Position numbers and translations under genes: made by a program. The notes beneath the pieces were generated by a model that was not told the origin of the DNA, ran no database searches, and saw only the letters and a list, made by a program, of their open reading frames with translations. Below, in pieces: positions 33,675 through 44,905 of a DNA stretch of 64,000 nt. This DNA is from Yponomeuta sedellus (taxonomy: Eukaryota > Arthropoda > Insecta > Lepidoptera > Yponomeutidae): contig OW203727.1 in assembly GCA_934045075.1 (NCBI GenBank), positions 12,253,501 through 12,317,500 on the forward strand, given 5' to 3'. The first letter of the stretch is position 1, and each line of letters opens with the position of its first letter.

Positions 33675-33775
33675 GTAATTGAAGACCCGTAGATTGGGCT
33701 CAGTGAGGTATCTTGGGAAAGGCCTATGTTCAGCAGTGGGCTGACACGGGCTGATTATCATGATGATGATCTGGG
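33675..33775 (+). repeat. LINE 3' end with (ATG)-type tail
   Basis: gggctcagtgaggtatcttg, 'ctatgttcagcagtgggctg', then atgatgatgat. It is related to the host part of 6570-6976. Confidence 0.5.
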
Positions 33776-33799
33776 TAATTTTCTTTTGTTAAATATTCT

Positions 33800-33915
33800 T
33801 TATATATAGTTACATATTAAATGGGTCTAATCGCGATTATGTATAAGGTAAAACTTAATTACCTTATTTCCCGACGTATATAACTATGTATGAGTATCGC
33901 GAATCATTAAGAAAT
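33800..33915 (-). repeat. Interspersed repeat, family D
   Basis: 'tacatattaaatgggtctaa', cgcgattatg, aattaccttatttcccgacg and actatgtatgagtatcgcga. The same words occur at 49370-49460 and, as an inverted pair, at 62075-62258. Confidence 0.6.
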
Positions 33916-34234
33916 ATTCTTTATCTACATATCTATCTAATTCGTTGTAGTAGGCTGTTTTGTGCTTGTAGGTAATAAACAAAAAAATATATTAATGACA
34001 ACGACTCAATTTCAATTCTCTCCTAATCCTAACTACCTACTCTGCACTGCCCTCGAATCCAACCCACGCCCTAAATTTTATGCAGATATTTTGCAACGTA
34101 TATTATCATACCGGTCAGTGGTAATTACAAAGTTTGTCATGGCTGTGTTTATGGAGTTAAAGCACATTAAAGGAATTACATTTTACTACAGAGAAAATTA
34201 TTTTTTTAAATAATTAGACTTGTACTACAGCTTT

Positions 34235-34400
34235 CGGGGTTTCGTAGTCAACAAGGAACCCTTTTTCTTTGACAGTCCGTCCGTCTGCCTGTCGGCTTTC
34301 CATGGATAGATATTAATCTCGCCCATAAAATAGGAATGCTAAATTAGGGATGATTTTTTTCTCGCGTACCCCATAGGCTTATGGTGAATTCGACATTCAA
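34235..34400 (+). repeat. LINE 3' UTR, family G
   Basis: 'gtttcgtagtcaacaaggaa', then gacagtccgtccgtctgcct. Confidence 0.55.
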
Positions 34401-34568
34401 AAAGATTATGGATGTTGAAAAACAATTTTGCAATGTATGTTTATTTGCAACCAAAACGTATTTAACACTACATTATAAAAAAAGTTCAAGACAAAAAAAG
34501 GAATTCTTTGTAGGTAAAAACATCTTTGCAGCTGTTTGCAAAGAGGTTTTTACTACAACATCTCCAAA

Positions 34569-34857
34569 AGAGCTAGATTGGCTATTCATAATGGTGTGCT
34601 GGTCCCAACATTATGTATGGTAGCGAGACTTGGGTGTGGCAAAAGAAGCAAGAAAGTAGAATTAATGCAGTAGAAATAAGGTCCTTGAGAAGTATGTGTA
34701 GTGTTACTTTGAATGACAGGATACGCAATAGTCTGATTAGAGCACGTTCTGGACTGAAATAGGATGTAGTGACAAGAATTGAGAAAGGAATGCGTTGGTT
34801 TGGTTGGACATGTGGAGAGGATGAAGGAAGAAAGATTGTCGAAACAAATATGAAATA
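34569..34857 (+). pseudogene. RTE-type LINE reverse transcriptase, C-terminal remnant
   Basis: Reading with frame changes gives ARLAIHNGVLVPTL, MYGSETWVWQKKQESRINAV, IRSLRSM and RIRNSLIRARSGLK, then DVVTRIEKGM. I know this series from the C-terminal part of RTE-like LINE polyproteins of Lepidoptera. At least two frameshifts (near 34610 and 34793) and one in-frame stop (after SGLK) break it. The remaining 3' UTR of the same copy resumes at 35642, so the copy is split by a later insertion. Confidence 0.75.
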
Positions 34858-34860
34858 GAA

Positions 34861-35400
34861 ATGGGAGTGCGAGTGGGAGTGGGAGCGGGAGCGGGAGCGG
34901 GAGCGGGAGCGGGAGCGGGAACGGGAGCGGGAGCGGGAGCGGGAGCGGGAGCGGGAGCGGGAGCGGGAGTGTAACGAAACGAAACGAACGAACGAACGAA
35001 CGAACGAACGAACGAACGAACGAACGAACGAACGAACGAACGAACGAACGAACGAACGAACGAACGAACGAACGAACGAACGAACGAACGAACTGAACTG
35101 AACCGAACCGAACCGAACCGAACCGAACCGAAATGAACCGAACCGAACCGAACCGAAATGAAATGAAACGAAACGAAACGAAACTAAACGAGACGAGACG
35201 AGACGAGACGAGACGAGACGAGACGAGACGAGACGAGACGAGACGAGACGAGACGAGACGAGACGAGACGAGACGAGACGAGACGAGACGAGACGAGACG
35301 AGACGAGACGAGACGAGACGAGACGAGACGAGACGAGACGAGACGAGACGAGACGAGACGAGACGAGACGAGACGAGACGAAACGAAATGAAATGAAATG
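34861..35400. repeat. Microsatellite mosaic (6-, 4- and 5-bp units)
   Basis: Four adjoining blocks: gggagc hexamers (~34866-34967), gaac tetramers (~34984-35092), ccgaa/aatgaa pentamers (~35095-35185) and cgaga pentamers (~35188-35382). It ends in gaaatgaaatgaaatg next to a family-Z 3' end. On the minus strand it follows that 3' end, so it is best read as an expanded retroposon tail. Confidence 0.9.
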
Positions 35401-35641
35401 GTTCTATTCAAAGTAGCACAGAAACTGCGCCTTAATGAACGTTACAATTCAAACTTGGTGTCCGTTTCAAAATCTAGATCATTTTGGAGAAAAAATGGAC
35501 AAAAAAACTCCAAACTTAGTCTTTTCAAAGTCCTTCCAACATAGTTTATATAATTATTATAAAACATAGAACTCATACATTGTACTGGCTTTAATTCCAG
35601 ACCTCATTGTCATCTAAATAATCCTTTATGTTATAGTAGCC
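35400..35641 (-). mobile_element. Family Z retroposon 3' end (insert in RTE copy)
   Basis: 'tattcaaagtagcacagaaa', then gtttcaaaatctagatcatt, 'tgtactggctttaattccag' and 'cctttatgttatagtagc'. It aligns throughout with 61773-62035. Together with the microsatellite block it interrupts the RTE-type LINE. Confidence 0.7.
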
Positions 35642-35875
35642 CTTTTATATTGCGAATGTGAGTGGAAGGGCCGGATGCACATACATTCACCAAATAAGGG
35701 ATGTAATAGCAAATGGAAAGATAAAAAGTACCCGGAACCGGCGTGTGTGCATGAAAAGACTTATGAACGTTGATGACGCGAAGGTGATCTGTCGGGATCG
35801 TGGTAAGTGGCAGTCTCTGGTTTCTGCCTACCCCTCTGGAATACAGGCGTAAGGTTATGTATGTATAGACGTTTG
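35642..35875 (+). mobile_element. RTE-type LINE 3' UTR, second half of the split copy
   Basis: atattgcgaatgtgagtgga continues exactly where 34857 stops when compared with 49965-50060. It ends tctgcctacccctctggaat, acaggcgtaaggt and a two-unit tatg tail. The frames here (e.g. MSGRAGC at 35658) are remnants of the ORF end. Confidence 0.7.
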
Positions 35876-35879
35876 TTTG

Positions 35880-37020
35880 TAGGTAAATATTATTCTCTTC
35901 CGATCGGACGTTCTGTATTTAGCGACGCAAATGCTGCAAGGAGCAGCTGCTGTGGCCGATGTCTTAGCTGCCCGCTTCGCAAGATATTATTTAATTTAGA
36001 TATGAGGCTTAATTAATGGCTAAAGTTTTGCTTCTGGTAAGTTTAAATTTTACGCCAACTATATTTTGGCCTGGAAAATTGGCTCTCGGCTACCTTAAGT
36101 AGGTTTAAGCTACTTCCAAGTAATACTCTGAAATATACTAACATCTTGGCGTAAAGTAAAACTTCTTTCAGCAAGTGAGTAACAGCTGAACATAAATTGG
36201 TAGTTACCTATAGCGACACATATCAGGTAACTTGCCATTGCCACGTACGGGCCAACTTTCAGTATTAACTTGTGAATTCTGTTAAACTTTGCTTAACTTG
36301 TACGCTGAATAACAAATTTCTCACTTTGTGTGTCTGAAACAAGCGTCTTTACAGATCGTATTGCTCTAGTTTATAAGATTAACCTTTATAAGATTTTTTC
36401 AAATATCGGACTTAAAAAGCTCAGGAGCGTGGAACGTTTAAGCTATGCAAACACGATCACTCTTCTGCAGCTCTTAATTTTCCGCTCCGTTCATAATATT
36501 CAAATATGTTTTCAATAAACCGTTATGCATATCATAATTTATAGCTACTCGTAGCCCGAGCTCGTTCCTAGCACACTACACATAACAGTTGGATCAATAT
36601 AATGTTTACGATCGAACCGAGTATAATATCGGAAACTGTTTATAGGTTGTTCAAGTAATATTTCTTACGAAATAATGACTGTTTTATGTACAAGCGGGCT
36701 GTTCATTATTACAGATATCTAGCTGAAGCTATTTTGTAGTTACTGTAGGTACCTAATAATAAATATCTAAATATAGGTGAACATTAAAGTTATCGCTTTA
36801 GGGCGCGTATACAGTAAACGAACACCAACGCGTAATATTAAATACGATGTAGTTAATATTGATTTTAGCAATAAGGACGCGAATTGTTCTATGTACCTTT
36901 GTAATTAATTTGTATTTGTTGTGTTTTCCAGTGTCCAATAAAGAATATTCTTATCTTACTGCAGTTTCTCATCAAGAATTTGTTTGTTTAATGTAGTCTA
37001 TACACATTATACTACGTTTT
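35880..37020. other. No recognisable gene
   Basis: A+T-rich; no long open frame. A minus-strand family-T-like terminus (ccaataaagaatattcttat) lies at 36938-36958. Confidence 0.4.
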
Positions 37021-37024
37021 TTTA

Positions 37025-37140
37025 TGTAGTCTATACACGTTCCATTAGGGGGCAAAGGCCTTCTCTCGGAGGCAGAGCAGGGGCCTAATTACCACGCGTG
37101 CCCACAGGGGATTGGCAATTTCAAGCACCGAGGTATATGC
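37025..37140 (+). repeat. LINE 3' tail fragment, family L
   Basis: 'tgtagtctatacacgttcca', aaaggccttctctcggaggc and accacgcgtgcccacagggg. Confidence 0.65.
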
Positions 37141-37444
37141 GAAGTTTACATATCCGCTGTGAATGTGCGTTTACGCTTCGTCAGTGAGATTCATTAACGC
37201 CTTCCTGTATTGAGAAGCGTCTTTGCGGCAGCGGCGTATATTTTTAGACTTAGTTCACTCACCTCTTTGTCGTGGCCCTATCTTATTTTGCGAAGCAATG
37301 AATGAGCTTCGTACTGTGATCTTAGAAGATAAGATAAGAATATTCTTTATTGTACACCTGTGCCTATTAAATAAGAAAAACAACGGAGTTTAATCAATCC
37401 TAAGTCAATACAAAAGGCTGTGTAGTGATTTGGTATTTTTGTAT

Positions 37445-37515
37445 GAATTTAGCTATGGATGGAGGACGTGTTACTGACACTGATCTCTGCCTACCTCTCC
37501 GGGATACAGGCGGAT
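37445..37515 (+). mobile_element. RTE-type LINE 3' end fragment
   Basis: gacactgatctctgcctacc then tctccgggatacaggcg, the family's terminus without a (TATG) run. Confidence 0.55.
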
Positions 37516-38195
37516 TTTTTTATAAAATCGCTGTGCACAGCACAATCAAAGTTACATAGACACTTTTGTGAATAGGAGACACAAACATGGGTGCGCTCTA
37601 GCCGGTCACGTTATTGACCGTCAAAGTATGTGACTTTTAAGTTTGAGAAGGTGGGGTTTTTAAATTTATATTGTGAGTATAATTATTGAATTTACTGTTG
37701 ATCTACCAGTGCCCCGTTTATGTAGTATGAATATTTTAAGAAATACAATAAAAATATTATTTAACAGCTTTTTCCGTAACTACGTTAGTATGGAATATGA
37801 GTAAGGTAATTACCTCAATTACCTTACGATGAAAATAATCCGAGAATTATGATATGCATTACAAACGAAACCATTTGGCATCAAATCCAATCCAAGCTCC
37901 ACATCGAAATATTCTGTTATCGTAAATTATTTAGTGGAAACTAACTGAAGCCAGTTGGAACAAATGTGGATTGTTGAACTTCGCAGAGTTGTCAATGGAT
38001 TTGTTAGTGCACTTTTTGCGAGCATTTTTGCTCTCACTCCGTATATCACGGAGCCAATGCTGAGTCTGACATTGCGCTGAAATGGTGCAGTTTTTCCGGC
38101 TTTCCGTTTTGAACTAACAGTCCTGTCACAGTTTCATGTTTTCCATCTAGATGCACCCAGCATGTAGGAACAATTTTTAAGGAACAAAACAAACA

Positions 38196-38320
38196 CACTC
38201 ACGCCTGTATCGAAGAGGGGTAGGCAGAGACCAAGGTATGCACTTGCCATGACCCTAACAAATTAGTCGCTACATGCACAGCCGGTTTCGGGTGCTTTTT
38301 ATCTTACCCTTCGCTAATAT
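38196..38320 (-). mobile_element. RTE-type LINE 3' end fragment
   Basis: acactcacgcctgtatcgaa, 'gaggggtaggcagagaccaa' and 'gcacagccggtttcgggtgc'. Confidence 0.6.
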
Positions 38321-38444
38321 ATCCCACGTGTATTTAAACAGAATTTTCATTCTGGAATCAAGGTATAGCGTAAGACGCTTAGGGTCTTGTTGAAGTGAAA
38401 AAAAGAGCTTTAGAAAAAACTCACCAATCATCTTTTTACAATCC

Positions 38445-38600
38445 ATACTAACCCCCATTTTCTCGTACACTAACAATCTGTTAATCTACTGTTAACAGCT
38501 GTCAAATGTTTTTTTCTATATATGCACTTTGACTACATGACAGCTTTTAACAGTAAATTAACGGCTTGTTATTGTCTCAGAAACCAGGGGTTAATCTAAC
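38445..38600. mobile_element. MITE, family M
   Basis: Terminal inverted repeats ttttctcgtacactaacaat and (complement) 'cttgttattgtctcagaaac'. The inner arms ctgttaacagctgtc and tgacagcttttaacag also pair. Flanking TA dinucleotides (cta-acccc, gggtta) fit a Tc1/mariner-type target. Two relatives lie at 57815-57921 and 63455-63600. Confidence 0.65.
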
Positions 38601-38713
38601 ACATATGTTATGCAATAAGCTACGGTATGTTGATAATTGCTTTTATTTGAACTAATTTTACTCCTCGTTCTTTATTTTTCGCTATCTAGGGCGACAACCT
38701 ATCAGGGTGTTCT

Positions 38714-38982
38714 TATATTCTTTTTAATGCACTAATCCGTGCTAAGGACAAATTTTTAAAAACCTATTTATAGGCTAAAAACTCCACCCATGGCGGGAAA
38801 TACTCTCTTACAATACTCTCTGTACGTAATACAGAGAGTATTGTAGAGGTTCGAAATTTCACTGCTGCCGGTAGTCGCCTATTGGCTCAGTTGGGAGAGC
38901 GCTGGCACGGTAAGCCAGAGGTCGCGGGTTCGAGTCCCGGCATGGGTGGAATTTTTAGCCTCTAAATAGGTTTTTAAAAAAA
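38714..38982 (-). mobile_element. SINE-I copy 4 (long foldback)
   Basis: On the minus strand it begins with the inverted 3' end, including a whole inverted tRNA-like domain (38877-38948 read forward). It turns around a 16-bp palindrome (tacaatactctctgta) and ends with the forward tail and 'cttagcacggattagtgcat'. The outer arms (aaaaacctatttataggcta and its partner) pair over about 33 bp. Target duplication not clear. Confidence 0.8.
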
Positions 38983-39156
38983 GTTACTACTTGTGGCTAG
39001 TATGGAATATAAGGGGCGTAGTTTCACAGAACTACAAATCATGATTTACTATGACACCTGTATATTGTGTAGATACATCTGTAACTTTTAAAGTGCGCAA
39101 ATAAACTTTTTTAAACTTACTATGACAATTCGACCTAAATTCGACTACCCCACCAC

Positions 39157-39275
39157 TCGTTAGATAAACGTCAATTACCGCAGGCACTGACTGAAAACCA
39201 GAGCACTGCGGGCTCACACCCTCAGCACGATACTGAGTCAGATGCCGTTTGTGGCAACATTGACACGGAATGTAC
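39157..39275 (+). repeat. Interspersed repeat, family Q
   Basis: 'caggcactgactgaaaacca', gagcactgcgggctcacacc, ctgagtcagatgccgtttgt and caacattgacacgg. A 141-codon reverse frame (39032-39457) crosses it and is judged spurious. Confidence 0.65.
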
Positions 39276-39469
39276 CTCCTGAATTTGCTCTGTCCTATCT
39301 TGTATTTATGTAAGTTGTTTTTCTTTTCATTGTTTGTAACTATGAGTGGCATGCCTTTTCTTTCCTGCGATGTGTTAATTTGTTCTAATAAATAACTTAC
39401 CTTCTTTTCTTTTTTTTTTGACAGATTAATTAACAACATTCCATTTCGTATTGACACACATAAAACCCG

Positions 39470-40470
39470 CTTTTTTATTTGTAGGTGTATCGTTTACTTT
39501 TTGTAGAACGAGTTCCTACAATCACAAAGGCCTACATAAAACATCTTCTATTTTGTGATAAGATTTAACGCCTATTTAAACAATCTACTTGACTTAAGTA
39601 ACTGTTATATCAGCTGGGGCATCCGAAAAAAGAAGTCGTAAAATTTCATGGCGTTTTGATAACAGAAACAGCTGCGGAGAACGTTACAGCAAAACCTTAG
39701 CCGTTATTGTTATGGCTAATGAATTCCGCCAGTTGATTAAGGTGCCTGTAAAATGACTCCATAAGGTAGGTTATTGGAAAAATTAAGTGTCGTAACGGTA
39801 ATTTTATTCCGAAGAAACTTGTTAGAGGTCGTTGAGCCTTTTTGTGTTATTTCATGGTAGGACTTTGCTTGATTAAGTTTCATTAAATTTGTTACTCACT
39901 GTTCTGTGTATTTAAACTTCGGTTGGAAAGTAATTTCAAAGTATATCTGAGACTATTTATGCAAAGCGCAATTTTCAGCCATTCCTTTGGTTTAGTTAAT
40001 TAAATAATAAAAGTGTATACCGAAGGTGGATATTGTACTTTTTTTATTTCTGCTAATGAACCGAAATAATATTTCATGATTGTTATGTGTACAAAAAAAA
40101 CCAGTCAGACTTCTTTCCAATAAGAAAAAGATCAGTTTCATAATATGATTTTTTAACAATCAAGGAAGTAGTTTAATAGGCAAATATTTTTAAATCTCTT
40201 CCATAATGTGGGGACACATTTATTATTTACAAATAAAACCTATATTTCAGTAATAAACTAAAGTTTGACTAAGGTTAAAGTAATGTTTCTAAAATTATTT
40301 TAAATCTGTGGAAAAACTGCTCGGGGTGTCATGGCATCGAATCGGACATCACAACTCACAAATAAAACATCAAACGTCAAACAAAGCACGGGTGAATTTT
40401 CCAATGTTACTCAAGCGTGACGTCACAAGATGTGATGCTGTTTCAGTCAAAAGCAGTATTAATATCTTTT
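39470..40470. other. No recognisable feature
   Basis: A+T-rich sequence. I matched no repeat here, and no open frame is longer than about 64 codons. Confidence 0.45.
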
Positions 40471-40481
40471 ATTTTATTGAA

Positions 40482-40615
40482 GTAAGTAAGATCAGCCACT
40501 AGTCCTTCAAGCCTCCACCAATCCGGACTTGGCCCCCGTGGTGGAGTATGGCCTATACCTTCCTCAGGAAGAGACCTGCGCCTCTCGTTGGGGACATAAT
40601 GGGTTGATGATGATG
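40482..40615 (+). mobile_element. SINE-5S, 5'-truncated copy, subfamily a
   Basis: Perfect 11-bp target duplication attttattgaa (40471-40481, 40616-40626). Starts in the middle of the body (gtaagtaagatcagccacta) and ends 'gggttgatgatgatg'. The variant 'ctcaggaagagacctgcgcc' matches the 54917 copy and assigns it to subfamily a. Confidence 0.9.
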
Positions 40616-41570
40616 ATTTTATTGAAAATATTGGTAATCACTTATTTACAAAACTAAATTAGCGTTTGAAATCCTTTGAATATGAACTTTACCATAATAT
40701 TGTTAAATCTTTGATTATTTGATACTGCCTATTATTGATATTAAAAACCAGTTATCAGGTTTGCGTTAACACATTGTAACACGCAATATTTTGCTTAGTA
40801 TCTGTAAAGATACCTAAGACATGGGGCAAATAGTAAAGACTTAGAGTTTGCGTCATCACCCCGTCTTACGGACTATGAACCATCACTTCAGTACATTTAG
40901 TAGGAGCGAGATTTTAAAGGACACCGCGTCTTTTCCGGGGCCTCATCCCACGTCTTTCCGTTGTAGGAGGTTCGTCCACGGTTGAGTACTAAAAAAATAA
41001 AATCAAATACAGTGTCTTGGATCCGAGATTAATGGACGGGTCCGCAAGTAGAAACTAGTTAACTCCGCGAACGCTCCACGTCACCCGATGTGCTTCAAAA
41101 CTTGCGGTACCTAAACTTCCTCACATAAACTAAGAACACTTCGCCGGTTAGTTGGCGATGCAACTTTCCTCTGATGAAAAACTTGTTTTTTTTTTGTTGT
41201 TATGCTTTTTAAGCTCGCCGTGGTTTATTCTGCTTGCCAGTGCGTGAATAAAAAAGTTTATATTAGCCTTTTTCATGAAGTGTTCTGGATTTTCTTTCCA
41301 ACTCAAGCTATGTAATTTTAAAGTGGAGTGGAGTTTTTTAACAATCACTTTTAAATAATACACTTGATAAATACAGGGAAGTGGTATAACAAGGCCTAAT
41401 TCTACTATTTGAACTTAACCCACCTAGCACTAAAAAAAAGAACGCTTTCCTATTTGTAATATTTGTAGGGTGTTGCTCAAAAGTTCGGTAGAAATCAATA
41501 AAGCTCTTTTGCTTATTAAAACAAGTACTTGTCTATGAGACAATTCAGAATATGCGAAAATATCTAAAGG

Positions 41571-41831
41571 TTCTTCTTCTTCTTAAGCTATATTAGTCCA
41601 CTGCTGGACATAGCCCTACCCTAATGAGCGCCATAGCGCAAGGTTGTACCATCATTGGGGGGTAGTGCCCATAATCCCCACGCTGGGCATGCGGGTTGGG
41701 GATCGCAGTTTGGTGGAATTGTACTGCAGGGGGCGCTGCTGCCCACCCCCAGTTTGTGTCCCTTAGTCGCCTTTACGACACCCACGGGAAGAATTTGGGT
41801 TGGTGCTATTTTCTAAGCCAACACCAAACAG
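41571..41831 (-). mobile_element. SINE-N, full copy
   Basis: Target duplication tatctaaagg at 41561-41570 and 41832-41841. The minus strand begins near 'gtgttggcttagaaaatagc', passes 'cccgtgggtgtcgtaaaggc' and 'gcagcgccccctgcagtaca', and ends tgctggactaatatagctta plus (AAG)n. No Pol III box is obvious, so it may be a truncated LINE 3' end rather than a true SINE. Confidence 0.8.
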
Positions 41832-41988
41832 TATCTAAAGGTTACAGTATGAAAATATAGTTGAAGTTGATTTTTGAACTCAATTGAAAGTATGAGAGGT
41901 GTTTTTTCGCAATTTTAAACTTGATCACATTATAAAAGTTGTTTGCGTTGATTTAAAAGTAAAAATGTAACAATATTATTAAAGAAAC

Positions 41989-42050
41989 CGGCCAAGTGTG
42001 TCTCGGTCTACCCGCAGTGTAGAGTTCCGTAGAAGGAGGGGTTTTTTACC
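41989..42050 (-). repeat. LINE 3' terminus
   Basis: accggccaagtgtgtctcgg, tctacccgcagtgtagagtt, then ccgtag: the complement of the 'cgcacttggccgg' class of terminus. Confidence 0.45.
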
Positions 42051-42199
42051 TGCTGACAACAGCATCTAATTTTATACTTATATTTTTATTGTTATTTCCA
42101 ATTTACATTTTACAAGTAGTTTAAAATTACAGCCCCAATTTTTTTGCCAAAAATGTATTCTACGAGTTATACATCCGAAACCAAAAAGTAATCGAAAAC

Positions 42200-42760
42200 A
42201 CGCAATATAAGATTGACTGATTTTATATTGTGTGTGTTTTATTTAAACCGCCTGTTACCTACCAGTCAATGGCTGCACATACTTGCGGAGTTTGCATCAA
42301 ATACGTCCCACAGCGGTAGTCTAAGTCACGGTTCCTCAGACGAGGAACATTTATTCAATTATTATTTCCAATCTAATTTTCGATGGAATTTGTACGATAT
42401 TGTTTTACATGTTTTGCGCGTATTACTCCTTTACTTATAAATCTTATTTAGCGACGATAGATTTCCTTTTAAATTCATTATAAGTGCTACATATTAATGA
42501 CGCCGACAAAACGGTAGGATACAATCTTAAAAACGAATTTTGGTACCTTCCCTACACCTAAATTAGAGACTATTGTTTTATCGCCTGCACTATATACTAT
42601 GGGGGTATCTTTGGATTGATCATTTGAAACTATTATGAGTGTCGAAGAAGTATTTTTTTAATTTTGGCATCTGTTTAAGCAATTTTATTGTTAGAGAAGG
42701 GCATCCACTCTCCTTCTCACAGCTATATAGTAAATTAGATTATAGAGACGAGAAAAAATC
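42200..42760. other. No recognisable feature
   Basis: A 75-codon frame at 42213 has no motif that I know. The rest is A+T-rich. Confidence 0.4.
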
Positions 42761-42778
42761 ACAAATTTGTTATATAGT

Positions 42779-43035
42779 TAGATAGATGGAGAACACTTTA
42801 TTGCACAACCAGGAAAAAAGAATACCTTAAGAAAATAGTCATTTTAAATGGACGAAACTGGTTTCAGATTGTAAATGCACTGTTAACATTATTCATTAGA
42901 TAGATTAAGATATAATTCTCCAATTTGAGGTTGCCTGGAAGAAATTGCTATTAGCAATAAGGCCGCCAATTGTATCTTATCTTCTGTATCTGCTATTTCT
43001 GGAACAATTTTTCGGTATACAATAAGAATATTCTT
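42779..43035. repeat. Inverted pair of LINE 3' ends
   Basis: 'gatggagaacactttattgc' (minus orientation, 42785) is followed at 42928 by 'ggttgcctggaagaaattgc', 'aataaggccgccaattgtat' and atacaataagaatattc (plus orientation). It has the same design as 880-1182. Confidence 0.6.
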
Positions 43036-43449
43036 TTACGAAAAAGAAATAAAACCGACGAACAGACCTATCAGTATCATGTCTTGGATAAAGACTAGAG
43101 CTTATGTTATGTTCGTTATGTTTTAATTTAGCCACTTAAATCTGCCACAAGTCTACCAAACAAGAGCGGCCAAACAGCCTGGGTTAAAGTTTTATGTGTG
43201 TGGGGTAACGCGCTCGCCACAATTCGCGGCGATGTCTGAGCAACTTGTGCCGTAACTATAGGTGCACACACAATATTCCGCACTACAGCACAGCTGTTCT
43301 AACTCTTGCAGCTCAGATATGCAAATTAAAACCTCAAATTGGGTGCACGTTGGAACCGCGGCCCTAGAGTATGTAGACTGTAGATTGTTTGAATACAAAC
43401 CAGTGCAACGGTGCAAACCTCTTTACACCATTTTTTTTATATTTCTTTA

Positions 43450-43590
43450 AGGGCTGATTTTTCAACAGTCAGATAACTTTTATCTGAGGAATAAAAATGG
43501 CGGTTTGACAGCTTATGTATGAAAATTATGTCAAACCGCCATTTTTTTTTTCTCAGATAAATGTTATCTGATTCTTGAAAAATCAGCCCT
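43450..43590. mobile_element. MITE with ~63-bp inverted arms, TA target
   Basis: Starts agggctgatttttcaacagt and ends with the complement (gaaaaatcagccct). The inner arms carry atggcggtttgaca and its complement. TA flanks both sides (cttta / tatac), and the empty paralogue at 17697 lacks the element, supporting a Tc1/mariner-type MITE. At 141 bp it is non-coding. Confidence 0.9.
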
Positions 43591-43602
43591 TATACTGTCT
43601 AT

Positions 43603-43767
43603 GATAGACTGTACGTAATACAGAGTATTGTAAAGAGGTTCGAAATTTCACTGATGCCGGTGAGTCGCCCATAAGCTCAGTTGGAAGAGCGCTGGCACGG
43701 ATAGCCAGAGGTCGCGGGTTCGAATCCCGGCATGGGTGGAATTTTTAGCCTCTAAATAGGTTTTTTA
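43603..43767 (+). mobile_element. SINE-I copy 5, 5'-truncated, in nested site
   Basis: Perfect 11-bp duplication atactgtctat (43592-43602, 43768-43778). It keeps the last ~60 bp of the body, the whole tRNA-like domain (43667-43738) and the tail. The first base of the left duplication lies just past the MITE's right TA, so the SINE probably came second. Confidence 0.9.
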
Positions 43768-44184
43768 ATACTGTCTATCATTAAAAAAAATTAAAATTAC
43801 ATCACCCATTTTTAAGATTTCTTTCATTTTTCAGCATTAATACTTCACATTTCTACTAGACCTGACAATTTTTACCTGCTTTTTCAGTTTTTATCCAGTT
43901 TTCTGTTTATAAAATACATTTTGAATAAAGCAAGTTGAAGTCGTTCTAGTTTCATTATTTATTAAAAGTTTTACAATGAACATCACACCTGTAGACATTA
44001 AGAAGGCGGAAGAAGGACAATGGAGACTGTCAACGTTAGAGTGATGCTGCAGAGACCTATGCCCAACAGTGAGCATCTTTCTTGTGCAGTGTAGATAGAT
44101 AGATCCCCGTGGACGTGAACGTAACATCGTTGCATGTTTTCAGTTATCCAATTTAGTATCCCACAGATGAGCAAAGGCAGAAGC

Positions 44185-44262
44185 CTTGGCCGGTGACAGG
44201 GAGGATTGGGGAGCTAAAGGAGCCCAATCCTTCAGCTCCCCAATCCTCCCTGTCACCGGCCA
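44185..44262. repeat. Hairpin, 28-bp perfect arms
   Basis: ggccggtgacagggaggatt continuing to 'ggggagct' is complemented exactly by the arm at 44234-44261, with a 19-base loop that again holds 'gcccaatcct'. Origin unknown. Confidence 0.85.
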
Positions 44263-44831
44263 TTCCCTGACACTGACATCCCGGCAAACGTGAGATCGAG
44301 ATTCGTGAGACGTTTGTTAAATTATTTTAACCCCGGATGAAGCCTATGTGTGATAAGAAAAGGACCTGAAGGTCTCAATCACCTCAGAACTTGTAGACTC
44401 TGTCTCTCTAGGAGAAAGATTGTGACCTACCGTCAGAAATATTGTTAATATTATTATTGTCCATTTTGTCGTTAATTCTTTGTCACTTGCCAAATTCTCA
44501 AACTTTGTTTGCAGAAGTATCCAACTACAACTTATGGTTTTTAATATAAAAGGTTTGCAGTATAATTTAATTGGTAGTAGAATGCACACCGGATAACTTG
44601 AACCAAAATCCACGCAGTCGAGATGAGATTGAGGTCATTTTGACAGGTTTTTAAATTATTTGAACCGAGTGCCGGTGACCAAAGATTAAACTTCGCCATA
44701 TAGCGAGGCAATGATGCCAGCGGTCTTGGTACTCTAGTGCCCGGCTTAAATATTTTGTTCAAATTAGAAAATAGGTTTAGGTTTAGTTTCGTTTTTAAAT
44801 TTTCAATCATGTATTTTTTTGTCAATTTTAA

Positions 44832-44905
44832 TAAACTTCTTCTTCTCCTTCTTCAGGCTATATTAGTCCACTGCAGGACATAACCCTCCCCTAATGAACG
44901 CCAAA
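44832..44905 (-). mobile_element. SINE-N, 5'-truncated fragment
   Basis: cttcttctccttcttcaggc, tatattagtccactgcagga, then cataaccctcccctaatgaa. Confidence 0.7.

Larger units (their letters stand above)
43409..43989. repeat. Family H repeat interrupted by a MITE and a SINE
   Basis: 43409-43449 and 43779-43989 align with 17697-17963 on either side of two insertions (43450-43590 and 43603-43767). A third partial relative at 55826-56040 is also uninterrupted at this point. Confidence 0.8.

Noticed and set aside
39032..39457. 141-codon reverse frame.
   Set aside because: Runs through a family-Q repeat present at three other places, where the frame is not kept.
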